NCBI GenBank assembly: GCA_003344405.1
Contig: NOWV01000073.1
Location: 62,001 to 126,000 of the forward strand
Source of the DNA: Trichoplax sp. H2
Taxonomy: Eukaryota > Placozoa > Uniplacotomia > Trichoplacea
Direction of reading: 5' to 3'
Length of the DNA stretch: 64,000 bases
Every line of letters begins with the position of its first letter. Position 1 is the stretch's first letter. The notes under the pieces are model-generated. The model ran no database searches and was not told the origin of the DNA. It saw only the letters and a program-made list of their open reading frames with translations. Shown in pieces: positions 1-12,346 of this stretch. Made by a program: the position numbers and the translations under genes.

Positions 1-163
1 CAATGAATTACAGATCGGTGGCAATATGTCAGATAAGGTAATCAAATTCTAATGTGAAATGCTAAATCAAGAAGTATGCAGCACGTGCCTCAAGTAAATA
101 GCAATGTGTCTAAGTCAAATATCCGGGCTCACGTCATTTCTCGACACTTGGTTCCTCTTTCGG

Positions 164-181
164 ATCCCACCGCTGCCACCA
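164..181 (-). promoter_or_regulatory. Retrotransposon primer-binding site, tRNA-Leu type
   Basis: On the minus strand this reads TGGTGGCAGCGGTGGGAT, directly after the LTR. It is complementary to the 3' end of a eukaryotic tRNA-Leu(AAG) plus CCA, as I recall that tRNA. This identifies the primer for minus-strand DNA synthesis. The remaining 163 bases to the window edge are untranslated leader; no gag reading frame is visible yet. Confidence 0.8.
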
Positions 182-183
182 AT

Positions 184-618
184 TGTCATAAACCAGCTTC
201 GTGACAAGAGTAACGTAAAACAAATCTCGAAATTACTATAGTCTCCGGGATTCAGTATCCCTACTCACAAGAATTTAGACGCCTTTGATTCTACGTTAAA
301 ACAGCTATACAATTGAGAACTGCTTTATTCAACTATCTGACGGGCTTATATACCCTTCTACAGCAGCTAACATTCACAAGTCATCTTATAAAAATACTTG
401 GGTGAGAACATCTACTAACTAGTTTTTCACAGTCGGACTACAATATGTCCATTCACAGAATCATTTCAGTACACATTACAGCACAGCAATAAATTTACTG
501 TAACACATTTATAATTAGAGTAATTCCTATTGTAAGTGACTAGTTGTAATATAATATCACTATATTATATTAACCAAATTTAGATATCTATTTCTTCACG
601 GTAGTTCGTACCGTGACA
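184..618 (-). mobile_element. LTR of an LTR retrotransposon
   Basis: A 435-bp long terminal repeat read on the minus strand. It starts TGTCACGG and ends TTTATGACA, so it has the usual TG..CA ends with a 5-bp inverted TGTCA/TGACA. A TATA-like stretch (GGGTATATAAGCCC on the minus strand) lies near the middle. A primer-binding site follows two bases after its end, so this is the 5' LTR, and the body of the element runs leftward out of the window. A diverged relative lies at 28952-29524, which independently confirms the boundaries. Confidence 0.85.
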
Positions 619-1278
619 TATATGTGTAAGTACTAAATGAGTATAGCTTGGAAAGGTAGCCCGTTGAAAGATACATGTTAAGGGGTATTATCATACCAGC
701 TAACTGCAAATTGGTAATTGGCATAAAGCTGATGTTGCTTAACAAGAATTACTAGCTAGTCTATCAAGCAGTTTCCCTCTGTTGTCAACTACCTTCCAAT
801 CATAGTAGTCCTGTAGAGATTGAATAATGTCAGGCTTTATAATGATTCATCAATTAGCTTGGATACAGTTTTCGTTTTAAAGCAAATCGGTAGCATATAG
901 TGGACTTGATTTATTATTAATGGATGTCACGGTATTTTACGAGATAAAAATTGCACATAACTTTAAAGGTCATCTTTAATTAAACTAACCCAAGTTAAAC
1001 ATATTTTATATCAATGAAGATTAATCATACCCGTATGACAGAAAAATGGGTTATAGCTTCCATAACTCAATACAAAATCAAGCACGCTATGATCAAAGAT
1101 TATAAATGATGATTATGAACTAAAGTGTTGATAATGATAATATAATTGTAAAATCAGTAAGCAAATTGATAAAATATGATATAGCATAAAAGATACTCAT
1201 TTAGGATTTATTCTTAGTCAGTATGGTCAGTTTAAACTAAATCGTCTAAAAGGTCAATAATGATTTCAGTTACAATTG
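619..1278. other. Spacer, no gene seen
   Basis: AT-rich spacer between the LTR and the 3' end of the phosphoserine phosphatase gene. I see no exon, RNA gene or repeat in it. Confidence 0.5.
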
Positions 1279-3344
1279 TTAGGCCGATTTTAAAGCTTCG
1301 TAAAGTTCTGCCATATCAGTAGCAAACCATTTAGCTCCATTCTTGACTTTTTCTCTTACTACATTTCCTCCAAAGCCAATAAATGCGTCCTAATTTAAAT
1401 ATTTTGTCGCAAATAATTAACTTTACAGCACATGTAAAAAATGCCAACACTTATATACTCGAGTGGCTAACTAGTGTAAAAGATCATAGAACTTTTACAT
1501 GCCGATTGCAACACGTCAAGATTATCATTTAAAGTCAATACTTACAGCAGGTGGACATGCTTCCATATCAGTTGCACCGTCACCAATCATAACAACGCTT
1601 CATTTAAAATGATACTTAATTAATAAATATCGGTACTATTGTTTTAACGAGGAGAAGAGAAATGATAATGTTCGAGATGCATAAGTATTATTAAAGTACA
1701 TACTTTTTATAGTTGTATAACGATTTTAGGTGTGCAACAACTCTCGGTTTTCCACCGGATTCAGAGGTCGGTTGAGATTCGTCAAATCCTGCGTATTCAC
1801 CTAATTAATTGTGTTGTGTATCGTTTAGATCCATGCATAGCACAAGCACTTAAAAGAATCATAACTAGAGGATGATTAATAAATACTCGTACATTACGTA
1901 ATCTATGAAGGATTGCAATTTTTGGTTACCGTTGTAGAAAAATAACAATCGATTTGCGAAAATGTTTTCGAAAGGTATATTTAAAACTGTGGCAACAGGT
2001 TCGATAATAGCTCGTAAACCGCCAGATACCAAGTAGACTTTAGTCCCTCGTTCTTGTAGCGTTCGAACAACGTCACTATTGACGTTAATAATATAATTAA
2101 TTGGAGTAAACAGTTGATAAGCACTGGCCATAAGTACAGCCAGTATTAATAGAAAATAATAATTAACATTTCTTTTATATTATTCATTTTTACGTCAAGC
2201 GCAAATAATTAATTCAACATTTTCAATTATTGACATACTGGGTGGAGCTGTGATAGTTCATGCAGTACTACACCGGATTTTTAGATGAGTATTGTTGATA
2301 ATTATCATCTAACCTGAGACCTGGGGTTAACTGCGGAGGATTCGCTTCTACAAATTTTTGCAGCTGTTGAAAGATCCAATGATTAATTACATAATATGCA
2401 CGATTAATAAAGACAGTGCATTGATTGCGTGGATTAGGGAGTTAATCACAAATTGAGTTCTACTTTATCAATTTTTTTATTGCGTGGGGGGGGGGGGTAA
2501 ATCTAATTCATGATAAAGAGTTCAATTTGTCAAGAGTATGGTGTCTTTGCAATGGTTGCATGAAAATTTCATCTACTACCGTATATAACTAAAACTTATG
2601 ATTGTAACTTTATCATCAAGGCTATAGAGCTAGTCTGTCATAGTGCATTTATTCCTATGGCAATGGATACTAAATAGACGACTTTATTTGATATCGTAGT
2701 TACAGTGAGTAAAATGAACATCGGTGGAATTGCGTGGTAACGCTTACAATATACGAGTGTACTGCACGCTATGAGTTTAGTATTCAAAATCCACTAATAC
2801 CAGTCATTGTCAAATAGGATGGAGATCAATTAATAGGATAGTGATTATTCGTATTTACTTACAGTTTGTTGGTTGGGTTTAAAGATATCGAGCCTCTGCT
2901 TCAACGCTTCTCGAAAAGTGGTAGTGCCACCCATGGCTTTGTTCGTTCTGCAATGAAATGGGAATAATACTGAAAGGTTGATTATGCACGCCTGTAGTTA
3001 AACGCTATTTTAATCAATATTCAAATTGAATCGATTGGGCTAAAGTCAACTAGAAGGTATTGGCTGTTTACAGTGTAATATAACGCGAGCAATCGATTAG
3101 TCTTGTTGATTAATATCCATTGAATAAGACTGATGATCGTGTAGAAAGTATGAATGGAATGCTAAGACAAGACTATGGAAGTGCAGTATAGAAAGAAGGC
3201 TTACAAGTCTTTCACTTGCTCACCAACACCACAATAATCGGCTAACTTGTCCAATCCTTCATCAATACATACGGTACTATCCACATCAAAGCAGACAGCA
3301 TCAGCTGCTTTCCAAACTTGAACCACTTCTTCTTTGGAACTCAT
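1279..3344 (-). CDS. psph: Phosphoserine phosphatase
   Basis: Last step of serine synthesis: hydrolyses O-phosphoserine to serine in the cytosol (HAD superfamily). Seven exons join in frame: 3344-3205, 2947-2863, 2363-2314, 2075-1930, 1800-1704, 1597-1546, 1389-1279, giving 226 residues against 225 in human. The nucleophile motif is FDVDST at residues 19-24 (catalytic Asp20 and Asp22). The second motif is LVSGG, and the last is IGDGATDME with its metal-binding aspartates. The C-terminus (GFGGNVVREKVKNGAKWF..) follows the animal enzyme closely. All junctions are GT..AG. The start is the only in-frame ATG before FDVDST. The gene looks intact; intron 2 holds a 12-base G run. Confidence 0.96.
2486..2497 (+). 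repeat. Poly-G run of 12
   Basis: Twelve consecutive G in a strongly AT-rich intron of the phosphoserine phosphatase gene. The plus-strand run becomes poly-C in that gene's transcript. It may be a length-variable microsatellite or partly a sequencing artefact. Confidence 0.9.
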
Positions 3345-3794
3345 GATGATATCGAGGATGAATTCTATGATGCAAACAGAACACTAAGATTATAAAAATA
3401 TTGAATCTACTTGCGTAATCTATTCTATTCTATTCTTGAACCGAGGAGGCGTTGATGAAATAATTAGAATAACTATGCTATACTGGAGTACAAGTAGGAT
3501 TGGTTAGCAGAATTCATAAGGTAAAGTCTAGTACAGTAGCTGAATAATACAAAATGGATACAAAATGGATACAAAATGAACTCGTTGACGATAGACGATG
3601 ATGATTTACAACTTCCATGTAGGCCAACGATGCCTCGTTCTCACCTTATCACTATTGTGGATTATAATATAGCTGCAAATAGGAACGGGAAGGATAGGGT
3701 TGGATGTGGAAGCTTGGGAAAATATCATTCAAATGAGCCGGTCGGCAATGTGGTAAGATGAGGCATCATCAGCATGCGCATGGAGGACTCAGGA

Positions 3795-5208
3795 CTGTAG
3801 AGTACAGTAGATTGTACCGTATTGTACAATGTACAGTACAAAGAACATGATGCTCGCGAAGTTTTGGACTTTGCAAAGTCATGCAGACTCATGCTGCATG
3901 TTCGCACATGCGTAGAAAGAAGAATCACGGACTGGTAAAAAGAAAGAGACCGGGACATTACTGTATATTGTACCTTAGTGCAAATTGCAAAAGAATATGA
4001 AGGCTTAGCATTTTTTCGGTCATTCTACGCTACCGAGGAAACCGTATGGATCACTTCGATTCGGCGGACCTACTCAGTTTTACTCTACTCTACCAGACCG
4101 ACGTCTAATCCAATTGATCCTTCTTTTCTTTTACTTGCTGTGCAAGTCTGCAAGTAAAAGAGAGCGATGTTTTTTTTTAGCGCTTGCATGATTTGAATGA
4201 CTATATTGAAAGTAATTTTTCAAGTGTGGTATGGGACATGATATAGTACAGCTTCTTTAGCAGATCTCTGTGTTTCAATGTCAATATACTGTATAGTATA
4301 TGTCCATTGTACAGTACAACAGTACTGTATACCACAAAATCAACTTGCAGGTTACTAGCAGCAGCGAATTGATAATCAGCCTGCACATTCTGAATACAGT
4401 ACAGTATAGCAAACAACTGTTTGCTGTCTTGTCTCTTTCTTTTAGTAGTCCCTGGTACTGTAGAATCCGTCGGCTCCAGTCCTTGGAGGCAGCACAGGTA
4501 CTGTACAGTTGTACAGTACAGTCTGATCTGGTCCCCGGACCCACGGCTACAGTACACAGTACAGTAGTACTGTACTGTACAGTATGCTGTACTGTACGAG
4601 TACAGTCTACAATACTATACTGTACAGTGTACAGTACAGTACAAGGACGGTAAAAGAAAGAAAGAAAGCAATGATCTACTGTACTGTCATACTGTACACT
4701 ACTACCGTTCTACTGTACTGTACAGTACGATGTGAGTTCAATTAAAAAGCCAAGTTATTCAGCTTTATATTCGTATCATTTTTATTACATTTTGATTCAC
4801 TCTCGTGATTTTAGGGTACCTTAAAGTGTACGACGGACATACGGACGTAGTACTACGTACAGTAGTGAGTGCAGACCATTGAGGTACTGTACAGTACAGT
4901 ACAGTGTGTAGAATTTCCTTCTACTGTAGATAAATCAGTGAATATTTTTATGATTTACAAATACTGTAAAACCCATAAAACTGTACAGTAGAGTACCCAG
5001 TTAAAGTACTGTACAGTGTACTGTACTGTACAGTACTGTAAACTACAGTACACTGTACTGACTTCCAGTACTGTACCGTACTATACTGGCTGTATGCATA
5101 CTCTTGTATTGTACCGGGTATCATGTGTCATACGGTATAGGACGACTCAACCACAGTTTATAGTACTGTACACTACTTACTGTACTGCACTGTACTGTAC
5201 TGTATAGG
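3795..5208. repeat. GTAC palindrome array
   Basis: Intergenic block between the divergent phosphoserine phosphatase and VKORC1 genes, packed with short palindromes of the TACTGTACAGTA type in no fixed period. It is densest at 4290-4735 and 4850-5208. The units are self-complementary, so long open frames appear on both strands here (for example around 4201-4653); these are by-products, not genes. Similar units occur singly elsewhere (11734, 11978-12022, 12613, 15240, 41554). Confidence 0.85.
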
Positions 5209-5256
5209 CATCTAGTCAATGCCAAGGATTCATTCATACTGGACTGAACTGCCAAT

Positions 5257-5334
5257 ATTGATTGCAGAACGTCATACGCTGAAGATTGAATTGCAAGCCG
5301 TCAGACGCTGAAGATTGAATTGCAAGCTGTGGAT
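5257..5334 (+). repeat. 29-bp direct repeat, 2.7 copies
   Basis: Units begin at 5257, 5285 and 5314 (the last partial), each starting ATTGA and carrying a GTCANACGCTGAAG core in the complete copies. They lie 75-150 bp upstream of the VKORC1 ATG, in the presumed promoter or 5' UTR. Confidence 0.85.
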
Positions 5335-5408
5335 ATTGTCGACAATTTCTGGTTAGCCGTTGAAGAGAGAATTTCCTCAACTATTCTTTACATTTATTGG
5401 AGATCGCG

Positions 5409-8400
5409 ATGGCAATTAGCCCTCAACGAGGTGGAAGGATTTCAGCTGGTGTTGCTGTGATGTCCTTGGTTGGATTGGCGTTATCCGTTTATGCCTTGCA
5501 TGTTGAGACAACAAAGGAAAGTAACAAAAACTACAAGGCGTTTTGTGATTTTGGTGCATCCATCAGTTGTTCCAAAGTTTTCACCTCTAAGTAAGTACCC
5601 ACTATTCAAAATCGACATAATACTTCACCAATATTATTGTAGCATGAATTTACTTGGCATTTCATAAATGTCGGTATTCGTCATGGCCAAGATTGGATGC
5701 TACATTGATACATGTCCGATGGGACTAGCATTCATGGTCCATTCGACAATGACGAGTCAACTGCATCCTCTTGATAGTATCCGATCAAGATTCAATTAAA
5801 ATCGACATCCGACTAGGTTTTACACCTTCTACAACAAGCTATAAATACTAGGAAAAAGGGTTGCATTCTACCAATGCTGCCGCAACAGCTGTTTACTTGA
5901 TATCGATCCCTTCACGGATGTCAGTCTTACTATGGACTAGACAGTGCACAATGAAGGATATCATTTTGATGGTATTCCTATTCCATATTCTACCAAAATT
6001 TCAATACCTACTTTCGATTAAATTCTACCCGGTCCATATTACACTAACAATTGTAGTAAAGTAGGTTGTATTAATCTATCACCGCTAAAATACACCTATG
6101 GATAGTGTAGACTAACTGTCAGCGAAATAATCACAGCATTCTAGGACTACTGTACAGCACTCCATCCCTACCTATCTAATATTGGCCAGCAATTTCACTG
6201 ATACAGTACGGTAGTTATGAAATTTTCCTTTCCGATAGCGACCTTGGATAGCGATCCAACAAGTCAAAATAAATTTTGTGTTACTAATTTTGAATGATTC
6301 ACCGCTTGCTTGTCATTAAGAGTCATAATATTCATTCGGCGGTAAATGGGTACAGTAAGTAATCAATCAATCGGTAAAATACGGCTAGGTTGCTTTAGCA
6401 ATATTGCACGCTGTCATTACAAATATATTGTACAACGGCATTATGGACAAGGCAATAAGTAAACTGCAATTGGTGGTGAATCTTTCAATATCCTATACCA
6501 TGAAGAAGACGCAGTCTTGATAAACTTCTGTAAGGTGGTATTCATTTCACTCTATTTTTCCATCACGGTAGTAAATAGAGATGGCTTAATGGTTAATATC
6601 ATTGATGATCGGTATTAACCCTTCATAATAAGTAATAAAAAGCTAAAATAGTGAATAACATAATTAAAACTGTAAGTTGGCCAACAGCGATCTACGACAA
6701 TAGGATATTATCCCAATAACTCTGTAATTACAACAATAGATGTCAATTTATTACATGTATCTAAACACATTCAAAGTAGCCAATATCTCTCTCGTTATAT
6801 TTAATCATCGTACATTATTATAACCTATTCATTGCACACTAAAACAAACGAAAAGATTTATAAGCAATGATTTCACGGTTGATGATATTTTTGTCTAGCC
6901 AGGGATGCTACTATCTTTTCTATGTTTTCCTATCAACTATCACCTTTCTTTTGTTCTGCCATTGAGTCATCGGTTTTGCTTAGTAAATTCACCGCAATTT
7001 ATTTTACATCTGTGCCATCTGTGTTTGTAAAGACATTAATTCTCCCGTTCAAAATGTTTCTAGCATGAATTTACTCATCAAAATAACCAAAGTTCCTATA
7101 AAGTAGGTCTAGCAATTAGCATAGTCACAATTAAGCACGAAAAAAAAATCTTGGCGGTGTTTGTCATCTTGCAAAGTAGCACCGATAACAATATTGATTT
7201 TGGAAATGTGATCCCTTTGTTGATAGATATTAATCACAATCCAAAATTAGCCTGCATGTAATATTAATATACGGTCATAACGAAACAATATACAATATGT
7301 ACAGGATAAAACTGGTACGTACTTTTTAGAGTCCAAAGAATAAATGAGACGATATTGCTATGTTTGCTAAATTCAATAACGTACGGTAAAAGTTTGGCAT
7401 TCCATAAGCATAAAATTGACTGCACATTATAGGTGTATCTGCAGTTTCACTCGAATAGAAAGAAATTAATGGCTAACCTAGATGCCCCGTATTTAATGTC
7501 TTATAGCCACATTAAATTCTACTTTAATTATTAATAATAGCCCTTTGAAAAATTGATAGCAAATTCGGTTAAGAATTATGGATATTGTGTAGGTAGGTAG
7601 TAGTAGTAACATTGTATTATATGGAATGTCAATGGATATTGTCATAATCTCGGATCAATTTAGTTATCCAGCATTAATAATTAGTTTCCAATATCCTCTG
7701 TAGACAACTGTATTCGAGATGGCGCGTGGACGCATTTCTACATGACGATATATCATAAACATCAAGCACAATAAAAGGCCACAGATAACTTAAACAATAG
7801 CCAAATAGTTGTTTAATCTTCTTACAATCGTTAATTTTTGGACTTTCTACTATGACACTATTCCTGTATTACAATAATTTGCATTTTAAGCAATAAAGCA
7901 ACAATTATGCAAAACAGATTGACATAATTACTTCTGACACTGAAGTAGGCGCAATATTTCAACACCTTAAAATATAATGGGTTTCTATAACATACTGTGG
8001 CAGATTAAGATGTATAAAATAAGAGTGCTCAGTATTTATACTTTTGACTTTGTAACCATAAAGCTAATTTTATTCCCTTGTCTTTATTTTCTAAGATACG
8101 GCAAAGGATTCGGTTTAATCGCTCCTATTTTTGGTCAGCATAGCTCCTTAAATCAGCCTAATAGCATTTATGGAATAATTTTCTATTGCATACAAATATG
8201 TCTTGGTAAGGAGTGAATTAGCATTTTTCGTAAAAGTTAGCTTTATTAACATTCATTTATACTGCAAAATAAACTTACATATATTCGGACGTAGCTGACA
8301 ATTCACTAAATACTAAACAATGCATTCTTTTTTTGTATTTAATTCCCTATATGTATACAAACTGGTACTGGTGGCGGTTAGCCTTTCATCATACTTTAAA

Positions 8401-8599
8401 GATTACAAGAATCGTTCTAGCAATGTCATTGCTATCGTGTATTGGATCCTTTTATCTAGCGTTTGTTTTAACATTTGTTCTACACGATTTTTGTCTGGTG
8501 TGTGTTTCAACATATATTGTCAATGCGGTAGTATCCTTTTTAAATTTTAAACGCATGAGCATTGCTAGACGTCTGGAGCTAGCAAAAAAGAAAGCGTAA
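5409..8599 (+). CDS. vkorc1: Vitamin K epoxide reductase
   Basis: ER membrane enzyme that reduces vitamin K epoxide and quinone, supplying the hydroquinone used for gamma-carboxylation of glutamate. Exons 5409-5590, 8096-8205 and 8382-8599 join in frame to 169 residues (human 163). The loop cysteines are Cys46 and Cys54 ([11 protein letters not shown]), and the redox centre is Cys135-Leu-Val-Cys138. The stretch FGQ..S.LNQ.NSI.G matches the family. The quinone-pocket TYA motif of vertebrates reads TYI here. The protein ends KKKA, a KKXX-type ER retrieval signal. The ATG at 5409 is preferred because it gives the usual short N-terminus before the first membrane helix. Intron 1 is 2.5 kb and shows nothing coding. 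Confidence 0.96.
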
Positions 8600-9418
8600 C
8601 CCTTCGCTCTAATTAAATCTGATACATTCAACAAATGCCTAAGATATTTATTGTAACTAAGATGTGAACTGGGTAAGAGATATATACTGTATTACCAACG
8701 ATAGATTATCATGAATATTAGGAAGAAATTAATATATATGCTCATTATTATAGTTCTAGCGCGTCCGAATATATATTATTATTTATTATTAAAACAAATT
8801 CTTACTTTTCAGATTTTTAAGCCAAAATAGTACTGTTTCGTTTTATTTGCGTTTAAATCTCAACTTACGTAATAATGCTGTATTGTCGTATACATAGAAA
8901 TAATAAAGTGCCCAGTAAACAAGATTATGCACCGCGTAGAACATATTATAAATTATTCAACAGTCTACTGAATTTATTTACTGAATAACAGAACTCGCAT
9001 CCCTGAGCTAATGCCACGTCAGCAGCTTAGAAACGATTTGTCAAATTGATCACAACTTTATAACACCTACGTAAACAAAAGAAAATGAAGACTTGCTACA
9101 ATGCTTTCGTAGTCGTTATCTGATGGCTAAGTAGACATGCATATAGTAAATAAAATATTCAGCCGGTTGTACTAGGAATCTACATGTGACTGATGGCTAA
9201 TTACATAGCATGCATATTACAGGTAACAATTTGTACACATGTATTCGCTTACGTTTCTCACTTATCCACATATGCATAATATTATTACAATTAGCAACGT
9301 TAAATCCGTAGTAACTCAATTCTAACAGTTCTAGTTGATTCTACGTACATACAATATCTAACATTTTTAAAATAGATCTTGGGTAGTTCAAGTTAGCATC
9401 GATATCAACCAAGAATGG
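8600..9418. other. Spacer between convergent genes
   Basis: About 0.8 kb between the stop codons of VKORC1 and GPN3. It must hold both 3' UTRs; no other feature seen. Confidence 0.5.
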
Positions 9419-11589
9419 TCATTGATTATCCGCGTCTTCATCATCGGCATCCTTTGTTGCACCGTGACCAATGAGATATCCAACATTTTAAATAGATGAA
9501 ATAAGCAGTTAGCAGTTTCGTCAAAAAATGGAATATATCATAGAAGTGATTATGGAATGAAAAGACGAAGTATAATTGTCTACCTGATTTGTAAATTCTC
9601 TATCTTCATCGTATTGAATTGCTGTATCAATTTGATACATGATGGCTTCAACCGAATCTTCCGAATTAAAATTTAGAGCCAGAAACTTAACAAGGCTATA
9701 ATCTTCTATCTACAAGCATAAGAAAAATATTAGAAGTATAGGGTCGAAAAGGTTACGAACATTAATGTCATTCTAATTCGGTCAACTTTTGGATAATCTA
9801 CTCAGTACAGTATGTAATAATTATTAAAATTGACATAGAAATTGTTAAATTAGAGCACAATAAACGGTGTTGTGCATATTTTGCAAAAATGTCACCACAA
9901 CAGTTCTATAATTATATTATACCATTCGAGATATCATTGAATTCAATTTATGAAATTTCTTTCCTCGAAGTTGATCCAGTTCGTCAGCCAAAGACTCGCA
10001 ATCAGCATTCAGATATCTAACAAAAGATTGCAATAAGTTTATATTTAGTGCATTACTGCATACAGCCACAATTCTTTGTATAAGTATATGCACAATCAAT
10101 TAATCAGAGTTACTCAAATAATGTACTTCAACTTTCGTACATCTAAATTGTCTAATCAATGCAACATATTTTTTACTTTGCTAAAGCTATTAATAACTGC
10201 ATTCATGAAGGTTAAAATTATTGCATTATATCGGCTACAGAAAATACAATACCTCTCAATATTTTCCTTATCACCAGGACCTATCAAATCCATTTTTGAC
10301 ATAATGTTAACATGGGGAAGTTCTAAATTGACCATGCAAGACAATGCTGACATTGTACCGGAAATAAATTTTGGAGCATCTATCATGAATTGGGAGTCAA
10401 CCAGGTAAACAGCACAAGGTCGAATGTCCCACTTTTGTAAATGGTCAATTAAAGTTTTCATAATAGGGAAGTGTGTATAGAGCTCAATTTGACCTACATC
10501 AATTTATTAATAAAATAGACAATCGGTAGCCATTGAAAATGGCCGTAGAAAGAGAAAATACGCACTAATTTATTCTTGCGCCTATACGTGCAAGCAGAAA
10601 TATCCTCTAAATATCACACAGTGTACGTCAAAGCATCATTGACCAACCTGGACAATCAAATAGAAAATAATCGTCTTCTACGTAGCCCAATTTTTCTTCT
10701 AGCCAATTTAAGTTATTTAATAAATATCTAAGACAGAAATATGTTTATAATCCATTACATGAGCTGGAATACTATATACTGTATATGCCTGTTATAATTT
10801 GGCTATCAAGTTCTTTTGTTATCCAACCGTATTTAATAAGGCATGACTATACGAGACTCCATAAAATACAGGACAGTAGGTAGCAGAATCTGTCTGAAAT
10901 CATAACTATCTTTAATTATTAAATATCGAATCACTATTGCAGTGAACCTACTCCATGCAAAAGACTAGTCCGCCATTGGGGCCTAAGCGGAGATCTGGAT
11001 CATCCATAACATCATCCACTTGTATTAGCTCACGAATATCTGCGTAGGACAATTTTACGATTGCAATATGACAATAAATTAGGAGTAGACGAATCATTTG
11101 TAGCATGCAGTATAGTAAGTCAATCTTTAATTACTTTTTCTTACCTGCTATCACTGGATAATCGAAATATTCAGCCGCAGGATCTAAATTGACCACATAA
11201 ATTGAGCGTTTGATATTCTCACAATGTTTGACCATGTTACTACAGTAGGTAGACTGAAAGCAAGTTGTAATATCATCATTAGTAACAGCCAATACACACC
11301 AACACAATAATGAGCAACACTAATGTAATTTAGTCATTTGGTATCCTAAGATAGTATACATAACTCTAGAATGAGATAGTTGGTGTTTAGTTCTTGAAAT
11401 ATAAAGAAGTTGTCAACTCTGCATACGATTACGAGCTTATATGCTTCCGGAATCTATCATTACAATACCTGCTGGTATCTACGTATCACATCTACTTACT
11501 GTACACCAAAGTAAAAATCAACTTTAACCATCTCTTCATCTTACCTTGCCGCTACCCGCTGGTCCCATAACCAGTTGTGCATAGCGCAT
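9419..11589 (-). CDS. gpn3: GPN-loop GTPase 3
   Basis: Small GTPase that, with its GPN relatives, supports assembly and nuclear import of RNA polymerase II. Eight exons: 11589-11545, 11253-11145, 11039-10952, 10727-10648, 10493-10253, 10016-9923, 9709-9584, 9451-9419, giving 271 residues (human 284). It starts [15 protein letters not shown], the P-loop being split by intron 1. The family-defining GPN loop is at residues 71-73 (RLGPNGG), followed by [12 protein letters not shown] and the base-recognition motif SKMDL. Every junction is GT..AG and in frame. Exon 8 is only 33 bp with a weak pyrimidine tract, so the last ten residues (acidic, [10 protein letters not shown]) are the least certain part. 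Confidence 0.95.
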
Positions 11590-12346
11590 TTTTAACTACT
11601 CGTGCGTTGATGTGTTCGTGTATAATTAATAAGAAAAGATTCTTTTGCTTCTATAATCCAATACCACTGATTTCAATCAATCAGTCATCAGAATTCGGCG
11701 CAGAATAGCACTGCCTTTCACTATTTGCAATACTCTACTGTACAGTTCGCAAAGGAACGACCTATCCGCATCACAATGACGCCACGGAGAGTATTAACGT
11801 ACAAATGATGCTGTCTATCGACTAGATCAATCGAAATTGATTCACTAATCCCCTACAACGAAGTCGGACAGAATGAGCGTTGGCAATAATTGGAGTTTTA
11901 ACCTAAATCATCCAAAGCCTAGCTGGAATCTGTGGCGACCTTGGTGTTCGTTCGAGTTAACTTCAACGAAGAACGTACAGTGTATAGTACTGTACAGATC
12001 TACAGTACAGCGTACTGTACATTGCAGCAGATTTTTGCGTGCATTAAACCTGTCATGCTTGTCATTCAACTCATCGACTACCAATACAAGGTCTTTTTTT
12101 ACTAGTCTATAGCCAAGGTAAATAGGTTCTCTCTAGTCTACCCGATGTTACGGCCAGTCTTATTCTAGTAAAGAAGTGTCTAAAGGGTGACAGTTACTTT
12201 ACACAGTAAAAAATAGCATTTTCTACACTATTTTCAATATTGCCTCAGATAGAAACCACCCAAATTGCCTTGCAGGCGATTAATCATTTCATCTACCGGG
12301 TCCATCAAGGCGTAAACAGTTTGCTTGATCGATCTTATCCTTAGCC
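11590..12346. other. Divergent promoter region
   Basis: Spacer between GPN3 (-) and the oxidase gene (+), so it probably holds both promoters. A small cluster of GTAC palindromes lies at 11978-12022. An open frame from 11873 to 12112 runs through that cluster and resembles nothing. Confidence 0.5.

Noticed and set aside
164-181. tRNA-like sequence
   Set aside because: Only the last 18 bases match a tRNA-Leu; there are no arms or anticodon, and the position next to an LTR marks it as a primer-binding site.
4201-4653. Overlapping open frames of 87-118 codons on both strands
   Set aside because: They lie wholly in the GTAC palindrome array; the self-complementary repeat keeps several frames open on both strands and the translations are low complexity.
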